NCBI GenBank assembly: GCA_017448245.1
Contig: JAFSLV010000015.1
Location: 1-64,000 of the forward strand
Reading direction: 5' to 3'
Length of the DNA stretch: 64,000 nt
Source: Lachnospiraceae bacterium
Lineage (GTDB): Bacteria > Bacillota > Clostridia > Lachnospirales > Lachnospiraceae
A program made the position numbers and the translations under genes. Below, one piece after another: positions 25,693-34,913 of this stretch (positions within the stretch are counted from its first letter, which is position 1; each line of letters begins with the position of its first letter). The notes under the pieces were generated by a model, which was not told the origin of the DNA, did not search any database, and was given only the letters and a program-made list of their open reading frames with translations.

Positions 25693-26286
25693 TCAGTTGA
25701 GTTCGTCGAGTGTATTGCCGTAGGGAGGCAGAAACTCCTTCATGAATTCCCTCACCTCCGGAAGCTCCGCTCCGAGATCCGAGAGAATATCGGAAAGCGA
25801 CTGCTTGGCCGTGCGGAACTCGCCGTTGCCGGCATGTCCCTCCTCGATACATTTGATGAAGGCGGAGAGTTTGTCCGCCGCCTTGACGAGTCTGCGCATA
25901 TAGACCTCGTCCTCCTCTTTTGTCCCCGTAAAGATCTCCTCGTATACCTGCCGCATGTCCTCCGGCAGACGTTGCAAGAGTCTTTGCCGCGCCACGCCCT
26001 CGACCTCCTTGTAGGCGTTGCGGATATCCGGATTGTAATACTTGATGGGTGTCGGCATGTCGCCGGTAATGATCTCCGTCGCATCATGAAACAGGCCGAT
26101 CACCGCCGCGCGGTCCGCATCGAGCGTTCTGCCAAAGCGCGTATTGGCAATCACGCACAGTGCATGCGCGATCATCGACACCTCCAGCGAGTGCTCACTT
26201 AAGTTTTCCTGTCTGGCGTTGCGCATCAGAGCCCAGCGCTCGATGTATTTCATGCGCGACATCATGGCAAAAAAATTGTAGGTCAT
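25693..26286 (-). CDS. YfbR-like HD-domain 5'-nucleotidase
   Basis: 197 residues, HD phosphohydrolase superfamily. Metal ligands are visible in order: His in NLSEHSLEVS, the HD pair in GLFHDATEIITGD, and a later Asp in KAADKLSAFIKC. The region DMPTPIKYY after the HD pair is typical of YfbR, a deoxyribonucleoside 5'-monophosphatase. The start overlaps the RND pump stop by 4 bp. Why a nucleotidase is placed between two efflux genes is not clear. Confidence 0.87.
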   Translation of the reverse strand: MTYNFFAMMSRMKYIERWALMRNARQENLSEHSLEVSMIAHALCVIANTRFGRTLDADRAAVIGLFHDATEIITGDMPTPIKYYNPDIRNAYKEVEGVARQRLLQRLPEDMRQVYEEIFTGTKEEDEVYMRRLVKAADKLSAFIKCIEEGHAGNGEFRTAKQSLSDILSDLGAELPEVREFMKEFLPPYGNTLDELN

Positions 26287-29200
26287 GGCTCCTCCTCCCC
26301 TTTTTTCTCCCCGTTCTTTTGATCAAACCCTTCGACAAATTCGAGATTTTCTTCTCTCTTTCTTTTTTCCGCAAGATACTCCGCCGCGTCGTCGGGCAGC
26401 ATGTCCAGATCGTCATCGACCCGAACGTTGAGCGGCTGCTTCTTATACAGGATATCATACATGACGGGGATGATGTAAAGGGTCATCAGTGTGGCATAGA
26501 TGAGGCCTCCCGCAATCACGATCGCCATGCCTTTTGCCAGCTGTGCCCCCATGCCGCTTCCAAAGATCATCTGGCTCATCGCAAGAATCGTCGTCATCGC
26601 GGTCATCAGGATCGGCCGCATGCGGGTGCGCCCGGTCGCAACAAGCGCATCGTGCCGTGCCAGTCCCCCGATACGCAGCTGGTTGGTGTAATCGACAAAG
26701 ACGATGCCGTTATTGACGACCGTCCCCATCAGCACGAGAAAGCCCATCAGGGAAAGAAGCGACAGCTGCTCTCCGGAAACAAGAAGCCCCAGCATCCCCC
26801 CGGTAAAGGCCAGAGGAATCGTAAACAGGATGATAAAGGGAGAAAGAAGGCTCTGGAACTGCGCTACCATCACCAGATAGATAAAGGCAAAGGCAAGCAG
26901 AAGCATCTTGGACATCTGGTCGATCATCTCCCGCACCTGCAGCGTCTCTCCCTCGATCTCCGCGGAGTAGCCGTTCGGAAGAGAGGCGTTGATCTCTGCC
27001 AGCGTCCCCTCCAGTTCTCTCGAAAGCAGCGTCGTATTATATCCCTGCGCCGTCGATGCCGACACCGTCAGATAGCGTACCTGGTTCTTGCGGTTGATGG
27101 AGCCGGGCGTGGTGGTTCTGGTGAGTGTGGCAAATTCACCGAGACGGTGAATCGTGCTCTCTTCCTCCTCCTCTTCTTCCGCTTCTTCCTCTTCCTCTTC
27201 CGCGTCCTGTGCGGCAGCGGTCAGTGCGTCGAGATCGAGATCCATGCCGCCCGCTCCCGATGCACCGCCCATGCCGTAGGCCTGTGCCGCATCGGTGAGC
27301 GATGTTTCCTCAAACTCCATGTCCAGGAGGTTTTCGCTGTTGACAAGATCATGCCCGCTGTGCACGATGACATTGAGCGTAAGTCCGTCCTCCTCGATGG
27401 TCGTGGCGTTGGCTTCGGTGACCATATGCTGTGCGATCTGTCCGTAGATCTGCGCAACGGTCAGGCCGTACGACATGGCCTTGTCGCGGTCGATCGAAAG
27501 AAGCAGCGCCTCTTCCGTATTTTCCGTTCCGTCGGAGACGTCCGTAAAACCCTCAACCGCACGCACCGCGTCCGCCGTCCTTTGCGCCGTTTCCCTGAGA
27601 CGGTCCATTTCAATGCCGTAGACCTCAATGCTCAGACCCGATTCCGTAAAAGCCGAGATATCTCCCATGCCGCTTGATTCCACCTGTATCGAAGCATCAA
27701 GAGGTTCCGTGATCCGGGCAATCTCCTCCCTGATCTGCGAAATCCTCTGTCCGCTGATCCCCTCCTCCACCGTGACGTAACACAGATATCTGCCATATCC
27801 CGAAGAGGACGTGCTGAAGGAAGAAATCAGTCCCGTGGTGGATCCGGCGTCCATGATGCCGACATCCGCCACACCCTCCACGCGTAAAACAGCCTCCATC
27901 ATCTCATCCGCCGCGGCATAGGATTCCTCCCTGGTCATCTCCTCCGGCGTGCGGATTGTTGCCTGGATCTCTTCGGAGGCGATCTCCGGGATCATGATGA
28001 TGCCCATCCGCAGAAGCGTCACGATGCATAATACGAGCAGTAAAACCGCCGCTCCCAGCGTCAGCGCTTTCTTCCCGAGACACCAGGTAAGCGTCTTTTC
28101 GTATGTGTCCAGAATTTTTTCAAAGACATTGTCCTTTTTAGGTCTCACACTTCGCATGATCGCGGAGGCGGACGCGGGGATCACGGTCATGGCAACGATG
28201 AGGGAGGCCGTCAGACAATAGGTGATGGAGAGTGCCATCGGGATCAGGAGCGATCTTACAAGTCCTGTCGTAAAGAGCATCGGGACAAAGACACAGATCG
28301 TCGTCAGGGTCGATGCAAGGATCGCTCCCGCGACCTGTTTCGTGCCCTGGACAGAGGCATTGCCGGCACTGACCCCGCGCTGGCGCAGCCGGATGATGTT
28401 TTCCATGACGACAATCGAGTTGTCGACCAGCATGCCGATGCCCAGCGACAGTCCCGACAACGTCATCATGTTGAGGCTGATATCCGAAAAGTACATCAGC
28501 ACCAGCGTGAACAGTACGGAGAGCGGAATCGAGATCGCAACCATCACGGTCGGACGCACATCGTGCAAAAAGAGCGCAAGCACTACAATCGCAAGCAGCG
28601 CGCCGAGCAGCATGCTCCGCAGAATGTCCTCGACGATGATATCGATATAAGAACCCTGGTCCATCAGCACCACCACGTGCGTGCCGGGGTTATCCTCTTC
28701 AAAGCGGGCAAGTGCCTCCTTGCAGCCCCTTGATACCTCATTGGTGCCGGAGGCGGAGGATTTGAAAATGGCAAGCACCACACCGTTTTCTCCGTTCAAC
28801 GATGCGTAGCCTTCGTCCGCGTTGTCGATCACCGTCACGTCCGCGATGTCCGAGATCCTGATCACGCCAAAGGTCTCTTCGTCGATCAGTACCGTATCCG
28901 CAATCTCTTCGGGCGTGGCATATTCCTCTCCGACCTTTAAAAGGATCGATCCGTCATCGGCATCATCGATGTAGCCGGCCGGCATCGAAAAATTCTGTGC
29001 ATAGATGATCTGTGCCAGATTCTGCACATTGACCAGCGCATCGACACTCGCCGCATCGAGGGCCTGTGATCTGGCTGTTTCATACTGTGCCTGCGCATTG
29101 GCAAGCGTCCGCTGCAGGTTGGTCAGCTCGGTTCCCGCACGCGAAAAGGCAACCGCCGCATCGAGCTGTCCCTGCGTAACCAGAGACACCGTGTTTTCGA

Positions 29201-30302
29201 TGCCGTCGACGAGCGCGGGAACCTCGTCAAGCCTTGAGGAAAGCGCGTTGATGGCGCTACGCACATTGCCGATCTGTTCGGTATAGGTCGGCATTTCTTC
29301 CGCGCGGGATTCCAGACGTGTCATCAGTGCATTGACCTGCTCCGTGGCGATGCGCAGCTGTGTCGTGACCTCCATGATCGCCGCAAAATCTCCCGCAGCT
29401 GCCGCGCGCAGCATTGCGAGGGATTCCTCGAGGCGCCTTCTTGCTTCATTACGGTTTTCTTCCGAAAACGCATCGTCTGCCGCGATTTCGAGCGCGTCGA
29501 GTGCATTCAGGGCGCGCACGATCTCTTCATCGATGCGTGCCCTTGCGTCCTCCATGGGCTGATCGAGCCTGCCGAAGACACCGTCCGCCACCTGTGCGCC
29601 GAAATTGCGCTCCTGCCATGCAAGCGTCTGCTGCCCCTGTTCGACCTCGTCAAGCGCTTCCTGTAAGCGCTCGCCCGCCTCGTCGAGCGTCTCTTCCATG
29701 TCGTTACGTATCCTGCGGTTGATATCCGCGATCTTTGCCTCATTGAGATCGATCTGCACGCTCTTTTGCACGAGACCCACGGCGGAGACACTCGCAACTC
29801 CCTCCTGCCGCTCGAGATAGGGGCGTATCGTCTGCTCCGCAAAGTTGCTCATCTCATAGATGTCATAGCCTTCCCTGCTGACCGCAATATACATGGTGGC
29901 GAGCATGTCCATGGAGAGCTCCAGGATGCTGGAGGTGCCGACCTCCTCGGGGAGTGTTGCGGAGACCTGCGTCACCGCCCCCGATACCTTGACCATGGTT
30001 GAGTCCATGTCGATGCCGTCCTCAAACTCCAGCTGGGTCATGCAGTAATTGTCGGCACAGACCGAATAGACGTTGGTGACATGGGACACCGTGCCCAGGG
30101 CGCGCTCAAGAGGCTCCGCGACCAGCGTTTCCACACGCTCGGCACTCGCGCCGGGATACGGCGTGATGACGATCATGTACGGAAGGCTGATCGGGGGCAG
30201 AAGATCCGTCGACATCGAAGTAACGGAAACATATCCCAGGATGGTAACGATCAGGACCGCCACCAGTACGGTAAACGGCCGCCTGACACTGTATTTTTCC
30301 AT
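26283..30302 (-). CDS. RND efflux pump (AcrB/HAE1 family) with a coiled-coil insertion
   Basis: 1339 residues, about 300 longer than AcrB. One membrane helix at 10-30 is followed by a large external loop. Residues about 195-425 of that loop are predominantly helical, rich in Glu, Arg, Ala and Leu heptads, and not part of the usual porter domain. The TM4 motif LSLGIGMLVDNSIVVMENI carries one Asp, as in Gram-positive family members. The second half repeats the fold, with a Glu-rich tract near 1030-1050 and FVDYTNQL near the end. The start at 30302 (MEKYSVRRPF) fits the family; it has no Shine-Dalgarno and lies 8 nt after a TATACT box. It is the first gene of a three-gene run; no membrane-fusion protein is nearby. 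Confidence 0.92.
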   Translation of the reverse strand: MEKYSVRRPFTVLVAVLIVTILGYVSVTSMSTDLLPPISLPYMIVITPYPGASAERVETLVAEPLERALGTVSHVTNVYSVCADNYCMTQLEFEDGIDMDSTMVKVSGAVTQVSATLPEEVGTSSILELSMDMLATMYIAVSREGYDIYEMSNFAEQTIRPYLERQEGVASVSAVGLVQKSVQIDLNEAKIADINRRIRNDMEETLDEAGERLQEALDEVEQGQQTLAWQERNFGAQVADGVFGRLDQPMEDARARIDEEIVRALNALDALEIAADDAFSEENRNEARRRLEESLAMLRAAAAGDFAAIMEVTTQLRIATEQVNALMTRLESRAEEMPTYTEQIGNVRSAINALSSRLDEVPALVDGIENTVSLVTQGQLDAAVAFSRAGTELTNLQRTLANAQAQYETARSQALDAASVDALVNVQNLAQIIYAQNFSMPAGYIDDADDGSILLKVGEEYATPEEIADTVLIDEETFGVIRISDIADVTVIDNADEGYASLNGENGVVLAIFKSSASGTNEVSRGCKEALARFEEDNPGTHVVVLMDQGSYIDIIVEDILRSMLLGALLAIVVLALFLHDVRPTVMVAISIPLSVLFTLVLMYFSDISLNMMTLSGLSLGIGMLVDNSIVVMENIIRLRQRGVSAGNASVQGTKQVAGAILASTLTTICVFVPMLFTTGLVRSLLIPMALSITYCLTASLIVAMTVIPASASAIMRSVRPKKDNVFEKILDTYEKTLTWCLGKKALTLGAAVLLLVLCIVTLLRMGIIMIPEIASEEIQATIRTPEEMTREESYAAADEMMEAVLRVEGVADVGIMDAGSTTGLISSFSTSSSGYGRYLCYVTVEEGISGQRISQIREEIARITEPLDASIQVESSGMGDISAFTESGLSIEVYGIEMDRLRETAQRTADAVRAVEGFTDVSDGTENTEEALLLSIDRDKAMSYGLTVAQIYGQIAQHMVTEANATTIEEDGLTLNVIVHSGHDLVNSENLLDMEFEETSLTDAAQAYGMGGASGAGGMDLDLDALTAAAQDAEEEEEEAEEEEEEESTIHRLGEFATLTRTTTPGSINRKNQVRYLTVSASTAQGYNTTLLSRELEGTLAEINASLPNGYSAEIEGETLQVREMIDQMSKMLLLAFAFIYLVMVAQFQSLLSPFIILFTIPLAFTGGMLGLLVSGEQLSLLSLMGFLVLMGTVVNNGIVFVDYTNQLRIGGLARHDALVATGRTRMRPILMTAMTTILAMSQMIFGSGMGAQLAKGMAIVIAGGLIYATLMTLYIIPVMYDILYKKQPLNVRVDDDLDMLPDDAAEYLAEKRKREENLEFVEGFDQKNGEKKGEEEP

Positions 30303-30309
30303 AGATATA

Positions 30310-30315
30310 AGTATA
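30310..30315 (-). promoter_or_regulatory. -10 box giving a leaderless RND pump mRNA
   Basis: TATACT on the minus strand with a possible TTGTAC 16 nt upstream. The ATG starts 8 nt after its last base, so the leader should be 0-1 nt. Confidence 0.6.
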
Positions 30316-30384
30316 CACACTTGCGCAGAATGTACAAACCCATCCCGCAAATTTCACAAAAAATTCACGCCCCCGCTCCCGCTG

Positions 30385-30393
30385 TGTTATACT
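30385..30393 (+). promoter_or_regulatory. Extended -10 giving a leaderless tadA mRNA
   Basis: TGtTATACT on the plus strand. The A of the tadA ATG is the seventh base after the -10, the usual start-site distance. A weak TTCACG lies 18 nt upstream. Confidence 0.65.
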
Positions 30394-30399
30394 GTGGGC

Positions 30400-30927
30400 A
30401 TGGAATACGATATCCGCTACATGAAAGAAGCCCTGCGCCTTGCGCGAAAGGCAAAGGCGCTCGGGGAGACGCCGATCGGCTGCGTGATCGTCTATGACGG
30501 TCCCGATAAGGGGGAGGACAAAATCGATCCCGCCCCCGAAAGGGGACAGATCATCGGCCGCGGCTATAACCGGCGCAATACCGACCATTCGACGCTCTCC
30601 CACGCGGAGATGACGGCCATCAGAAAAGCCAGCCGCATTCTGGGCGACTGGCGTCTTGAAGACTGTACGATGTATGTCACGCTCGAGCCCTGCCAGATGT
30701 GTGCCGGTGCCATTGTGCAGGCGAGGATTCCGCGGGTCGTGATCGGTGCCATGAGCGAAAAAAGCGGTTGTGCGGGCTCTGTTTACAATCTCCTCGAGGA
30801 GCCGCGCTTTAACCATCAGGCCGTGGTCGTGCGCGGCGTCCTGCGGGAGGAATGTGCCGGAGTATTAAAGTCTTTTTTTACGGAGCTGCGCCAAAAGAAA
30901 ACGGGAACAGACCGCCTCAGTTTGTAA
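30400..30927 (+). CDS. tadA: tRNA-specific adenosine deaminase
   Basis: 175 residues. TadA deaminates A34 of tRNA-Arg(ACG) to inosine. The zinc and catalytic motifs are complete: HAEM (His ligand and catalytic Glu) and TLEPCQMCAGA (two Cys ligands), with a C-terminal FNHQAVVVRGVLREECAG. An insertion of about 15 charged residues (around PDKGEDKIDPAPERG) sits in the first hairpin. The frame is open far upstream, but family alignment places the start at 30400. No Shine-Dalgarno is present. The last 11 bp overlap the convergent msmX gene. Confidence 0.94.
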   Translation: MEYDIRYMKEALRLARKAKALGETPIGCVIVYDGPDKGEDKIDPAPERGQIIGRGYNRRNTDHSTLSHAEMTAIRKASRILGDWRLEDCTMYVTLEPCQMCAGAIVQARIPRVVIGAMSEKSGCAGSVYNLLEEPRFNHQAVVVRGVLREECAGVLKSFFTELRQKKTGTDRLSL

Positions 30928-32026
30928 TCACCTGCTCCGTTTCTTTGTCAAAGACATGGATCTTGTCGACGTTCATCGCGATTTTGATCTCGGATCCCGG
31001 GCGTGCATCGGTGGAGGCCGCAACGGATGCCGTGATCGGCGTGCCGTCGATGTCAAAATACAGGAAAACGCCGCTGCCCAGAAGCTCATATACATTGACG
31101 GTCGAGGTAAAGACCGCATTGCCGGAAGAAACGGCCTGTGCCGAATCGTCAAGATCCTCCGGACGGATGCCCAGAATCACGGTCTTTCCTTCGTAGCCGC
31201 CGTCCAGAATTTTTTTCGATTTTTCCGCGGGGAGTCTCACGCCCTGTCCCGCAACCTGCAGCACCGCCGTATCGCCTTCTTTCGATACCTTTGCCTCGAT
31301 GAAATTCATCTGGGGGCTTCCCATAAAGCCCGCGACAAAGAGATTGGCCGGCTTGTCATAGAGGTTCTGGGGGCTGTCGACCTGCTGCACGACACCGTCC
31401 TTCATGACGACGATTCTCGTCCCCAGGGTCATCGCCTCTGTCTGGTCATGCGTAACATAGATGATGGTTGTGCCGAGCCTCTGGTGGAGCTTGGCAATCT
31501 CGGTACGCATCTGTACACGGAGCTTGGCGTCGAGGTTGGAGAGCGGCTCGTCCATCAGGAACACCTTGGGATTACGCACAATTGCGCGCCCCATCGCCAC
31601 ACGCTGGCGCTGTCCGCCGGAAAGCGCCTTCGGCTTGCGGTCAAGCAGCTTTTCCAGATCGAGGATCCTTGCCGCGTCGTTGACCTTTTCGTCGATCTCC
31701 GCCTTCGGCGTTTTGCGCAGCTTTAAGCCAAACGCCATATTGTCACGCACCGTCATGTGCGGATACAATGCATAGTTCTGAAACACCATCGCGATATCCC
31801 GGTCCTTGGGCTCAACATCGTTCATCCGCTTGTCGTCGATGTAGAGTTCGCCGGAGGAAATATCCTCCAAACCCGCAATCATGCGCAGTGTTGTGGATTT
31901 GCCGCAGCCGGACGGACCGACAAAGATAATAAACTCCTTGTCTTCGATATCAAGATTGAAGTCCTTGACCGCCTCGAAGCCGTTCGGATACGTTTTGCCG
32001 ATGTTTTTCAGTGATAAACTGGACAT
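30917..32026 (-). CDS. msmX: MsmX/UgpC-type sugar ABC transporter ATPase
   Basis: 369 residues. Walker A is GPSGCGKST, the signature ALSGGQRQRVAMGRAIV, Walker B FLMDEPLSNLDAKL, and the switch His in YVTHDQTEAMT. The C-terminal regulatory part has the TOBE/MalK-type fold (LGIRPEDLDD). Such ATPases stand alone in the genome and energise several carbohydrate importers that lack their own ATPase. The ATG at 32026 has an unusual Shine-Dalgarno made of nine consecutive G. A good promoter lies upstream. The 3' end overlaps tadA tail to tail. Confidence 0.93.
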   Translation of the reverse strand: MSSLSLKNIGKTYPNGFEAVKDFNLDIEDKEFIIFVGPSGCGKSTTLRMIAGLEDISSGELYIDDKRMNDVEPKDRDIAMVFQNYALYPHMTVRDNMAFGLKLRKTPKAEIDEKVNDAARILDLEKLLDRKPKALSGGQRQRVAMGRAIVRNPKVFLMDEPLSNLDAKLRVQMRTEIAKLHQRLGTTIIYVTHDQTEAMTLGTRIVVMKDGVVQQVDSPQNLYDKPANLFVAGFMGSPQMNFIEAKVSKEGDTAVLQVAGQGVRLPAEKSKKILDGGYEGKTVILGIRPEDLDDSAQAVSSGNAVFTSTVNVYELLGSGVFLYFDIDGTPITASVAASTDARPGSEIKIAMNVDKIHVFDKETEQVITN

Positions 32027-32029
32027 GAA

Positions 32030-32038
32030 CCCCCCCCC
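32030..32038 (-). repeat. G9 homopolymer serving as the msmX Shine-Dalgarno
   Basis: Nine consecutive G on the minus strand, 3-4 nt before the ATG. Slippage here would change spacing rather than reading frame. Confidence 0.7.
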
Positions 32039-32083
32039 TTAATTTGAATAAATCCTCATGGTGCCCGGTGCCATACCTCTACT

Positions 32084-32112
32084 ATCATAGTCCTTTTTTT
32101 TACAAGCGTCAA
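32084..32112 (-). promoter_or_regulatory. msmX promoter
   Basis: TTGACG (32112-32107), 17-nt spacer, TATGAT (32089-32084). The leader is about 50 nt. Confidence 0.7.
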
Positions 32113-32135
32113 TGAATCCGTTTCATAAAAAAATC

Positions 32136-32825
32136 TTATGTTTCTTCTTCAAAACGTTTGAATACCGGACTGTACAAAAGCGCCCTGAGATACGCGGGAA
32201 CCGTGAATCCGAACAGGAGCAGAAACGGTACGATCCGGAGGCCTGCCGTCACACACAGCAAAAAAAGTGCCACGACAATGAGCAGCATCGCAAGCGTTTT
32301 CGGAAATGCGATCACGGCAATCAGAAACGCGTTTTTCAATGTGGCGCGCAGAGGATTGTCAAACCGTGCCTGCAAAGGAAACGCATACAAAAACACCATG
32401 GTCAAAACGATAAGTCCCCCGAAGGAAAGCAGGTACATCGGACGCACCCACGCCCCCCGCGCCGACTGCAATATGGTGAGATCGGCAAGCAGTATCCCGT
32501 AAAGAACCAGGAACAGCAGAAAAAGAAGGGTGGCCTGCCGGAGGTTTTCTTTATACGAGTGAAAAAAGGAGCGCAGGGGATAGGCGTCCTCCCCGCGCAC
32601 CATTTTCAGAATACAGTAATGCATTGCCGTCAGGGCACTGCCCAGAAGGGGCGTCAGCAAGGATATGCCGACGCTGAGTGCCGTCACGGGAAGCAATCCC
32701 GCAAGCACCAGAAACAGACATCCGGCGGGCAGAAAAAACAAAAACACAAACAGGTTGATGATCACAAGGTCCGTCAGGCGGTTCAGCCACTGCATGAGCG
32801 GACCGTCCGGTGAAAAAAGCCCCAT
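32136..32825 (-). CDS. YesL family (DUF624) membrane protein
   Basis: 229 residues with about five to six membrane helices. The N-terminal MQWLNRLTDLVIINLFVFLF and GSALTAMHYCILKMVRGED are typical of DUF624/YesL, a family often found near carbohydrate ABC transporters in Firmicutes; the function is unknown. It is the last gene of the rpiB-rpe-map-metG run, 6 nt after metG, and just upstream of the msmX promoter, which fits the sugar link. Confidence 0.85.
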   Translation of the reverse strand: MGLFSPDGPLMQWLNRLTDLVIINLFVFLFFLPAGCLFLVLAGLLPVTALSVGISLLTPLLGSALTAMHYCILKMVRGEDAYPLRSFFHSYKENLRQATLLFLLFLVLYGILLADLTILQSARGAWVRPMYLLSFGGLIVLTMVFLYAFPLQARFDNPLRATLKNAFLIAVIAFPKTLAMLLIVVALFLLCVTAGLRIVPFLLLFGFTVPAYLRALLYSPVFKRFEEET

Positions 32826-32831
32826 CCCGGT

Positions 32832-34904
32832 CTATGCGACGGTCGATCCCGCCGGCACCTCCTTTTCGGGTACCAGAAGCGACAATGTGCCGTCGGGCGC
32901 CTCCGCGGACAGTATCATCCCCTCCGATTCCATTCCCGCAAGGGTTACGGGTTTGAGGTTCACGAGCACCACAACCTTCTTGCCGACCATCTCCTGCGGG
33001 GTGTAATACTTACGGATGCCGGAAAGAATCTGGCGTACCTGATCTCCGACAGCCACCTGCATGCACAAAAGCTTTTTGGATTTTTCTACCGCCTCGCAGG
33101 CAATGACCTCGCCGATTGCAAACTGACAGCCGGCAAATGTGTCATAAGTAATCTCTTCCCTGATCTCGAGATGCACCGCCTCGTCGTCTTTTGTCCGGCT
33201 CATGTCCGTATCCTGTGCGGCATCTTTTCCCTTCAGCGCCTGTTCGATCCTCTCCGCCTCGGCATGCATGCCGGCATTGCGCAGATTTTTTATGGCCGCT
33301 TCCTGTGTCTTCAGGTATTCTTCGCGTTGCTTTTTTGCAATCTCTGCTGTCCTTGAAAGGACTTCCTCCTGATCCTTTCTGGCAAACAGCATCTGCGTGT
33401 CTTCGCCGACCTTTGTCCCCGAGGGATACTGCCCGAAGGAAGAAAGCGTATCAAAAGCGCGCGGTTTGGTGCAAAGCTGCGCAAAAATCCGCTCTGCGGT
33501 CTTTGGCATAAAGGGTGCAAGGAGCGAGGCGCCGATCGTAATGCCCTCCGCAAGATTGTACAGCACCGTGGCCAGACGGTCCTTCTTGTCTTCTTCCCTT
33601 GCGAGCACCCAGGGCTCCGTCTCGTCGATATACTTGTTGCAGCGTTTGAAGAGATTGAAGATCTCCGTCAGCGCATCCGCAACCCTGAGCTCCTCCATCT
33701 TTTCTTCGACCTTTTCGTAACAGGACGTGATCACGGATATAAAATCCTGATCCACTGCGCCGTCCGCCCCGAGATCCTCGACCACGCCGTCAAAATATTT
33801 GACGCTCATGGCGATCGTGCGGTTGACGAGATTACCGAGCGTATTGGCAAGATCGGAATTGAATCGCTCAACCATCAGCTCCCAGCTGATCACGCCGTCA
33901 TTTTCGTACGGCATCTCGTGCAGCACAAAATAGCGCACCGCATCCACGCCGAACACATCCGCCATATCGTCAAAATAGATGACGTTGCCCTTGGATTTGG
34001 ACATCTTTTCCCCGCTCTGCAAAAGCCACGGATGCCCGAAGATCTGTTTCGGCAAAGGAAGCCCCAGGGCCATCAGGAAGATCGGCCAGTAGATCGTATG
34101 GAAGCGGATGATGTCCTTACCGATCAGATGGAGATCCGCCGGCCAGTTTTTGCGGAAGAGATCGCTCCCCCCCGTGTCCGCATCGTATCCGATCCCCGTG
34201 ATGTAGTTGCTGAGCGCATCCACCCATACATAGACGACATGTCCCGGATCAAAGTCCACGGGAATGCCCCACTTGAAGGACGTGCGCGATACGCAAAGAT
34301 CCTGCAGACCGGGGAGAAGGAAGTTGTTCATCATCTCGTTTTTGCGGGACACCGGCTGGATAAATTCCGGATGCTCATTGATATATTCGATCAGACGGGG
34401 GGCGTATTTTTTCATTTTGAAAAAGTAGGCCTCTTCCCTTGCCTGATGCACGCTTCCTCCGCAGACGGGGCATTTTCCCTCCGCAAGCTGCGTTTCGGTA
34501 TAAAAGGCCTCACACTCGCCGCAATACATCCCTTCATAGGCGCCCTTGTAGATATCGCCCTGGTCGTAAAACTTTTTAAAGATCTTCTGGATCTGCTTTT
34601 CGTGGTCCTCATCCGTCGTCCGGATAAAGCGGTCGTAGGTCGCCCCCATCAGGTCCCACTGTCCTTTGATGATACCCGCCACTTCGTCGACAAATTCCTT
34701 CGGCGACATGCCGGCCTCCACCGCGCGCGTCTCTACCTTCTGCCCGTGCTCGTCGGAGCCGGTCAGAAAGTACACGTCATACCCGTCCGCCCGTTTGTAG
34801 CGTGCGATGGCATCCGCCAGCACGATCTCGTAGCAGTTGCCGATGTGCGGCTTTCCGGATGTATATGCGATTGCCGTGGTGATATAATACTTGCCCTTAC
34901 TCAT
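32832..34904 (-). CDS. metG: Methionyl-tRNA synthetase
   Basis: 690 residues. It charges tRNA-Met. Class I signature motifs are complete: the HIGN version of HIGH in TSGKPHIGNCYEIVLAD and KMSKS in GEKMSKSKGNV near residue 298. A zinc knuckle is seen at CGECEAF and CPVCGG. The C-terminal 100 residues form the tRNA-binding OB domain (FAGCQFAIGEVIACEAVEKSKK) that dimerises the enzyme. The ATG at 34904 comes 9 nt after map. There is no T-box leader because the gene is internal to an operon. Confidence 0.97.
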   Translation of the reverse strand: MSKGKYYITTAIAYTSGKPHIGNCYEIVLADAIARYKRADGYDVYFLTGSDEHGQKVETRAVEAGMSPKEFVDEVAGIIKGQWDLMGATYDRFIRTTDEDHEKQIQKIFKKFYDQGDIYKGAYEGMYCGECEAFYTETQLAEGKCPVCGGSVHQAREEAYFFKMKKYAPRLIEYINEHPEFIQPVSRKNEMMNNFLLPGLQDLCVSRTSFKWGIPVDFDPGHVVYVWVDALSNYITGIGYDADTGGSDLFRKNWPADLHLIGKDIIRFHTIYWPIFLMALGLPLPKQIFGHPWLLQSGEKMSKSKGNVIYFDDMADVFGVDAVRYFVLHEMPYENDGVISWELMVERFNSDLANTLGNLVNRTIAMSVKYFDGVVEDLGADGAVDQDFISVITSCYEKVEEKMEELRVADALTEIFNLFKRCNKYIDETEPWVLAREEDKKDRLATVLYNLAEGITIGASLLAPFMPKTAERIFAQLCTKPRAFDTLSSFGQYPSGTKVGEDTQMLFARKDQEEVLSRTAEIAKKQREEYLKTQEAAIKNLRNAGMHAEAERIEQALKGKDAAQDTDMSRTKDDEAVHLEIREEITYDTFAGCQFAIGEVIACEAVEKSKKLLCMQVAVGDQVRQILSGIRKYYTPQEMVGKKVVVLVNLKPVTLAGMESEGMILSAEAPDGTLSLLVPEKEVPAGSTVA

Positions 34905-34913
34905 AACGCCCCC

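Noticed and set aside
34905-34913. T-box or riboswitch before metG
   Set aside because: metG is internal to an operon with only 9 nt upstream, so there is no space for a leader structure.
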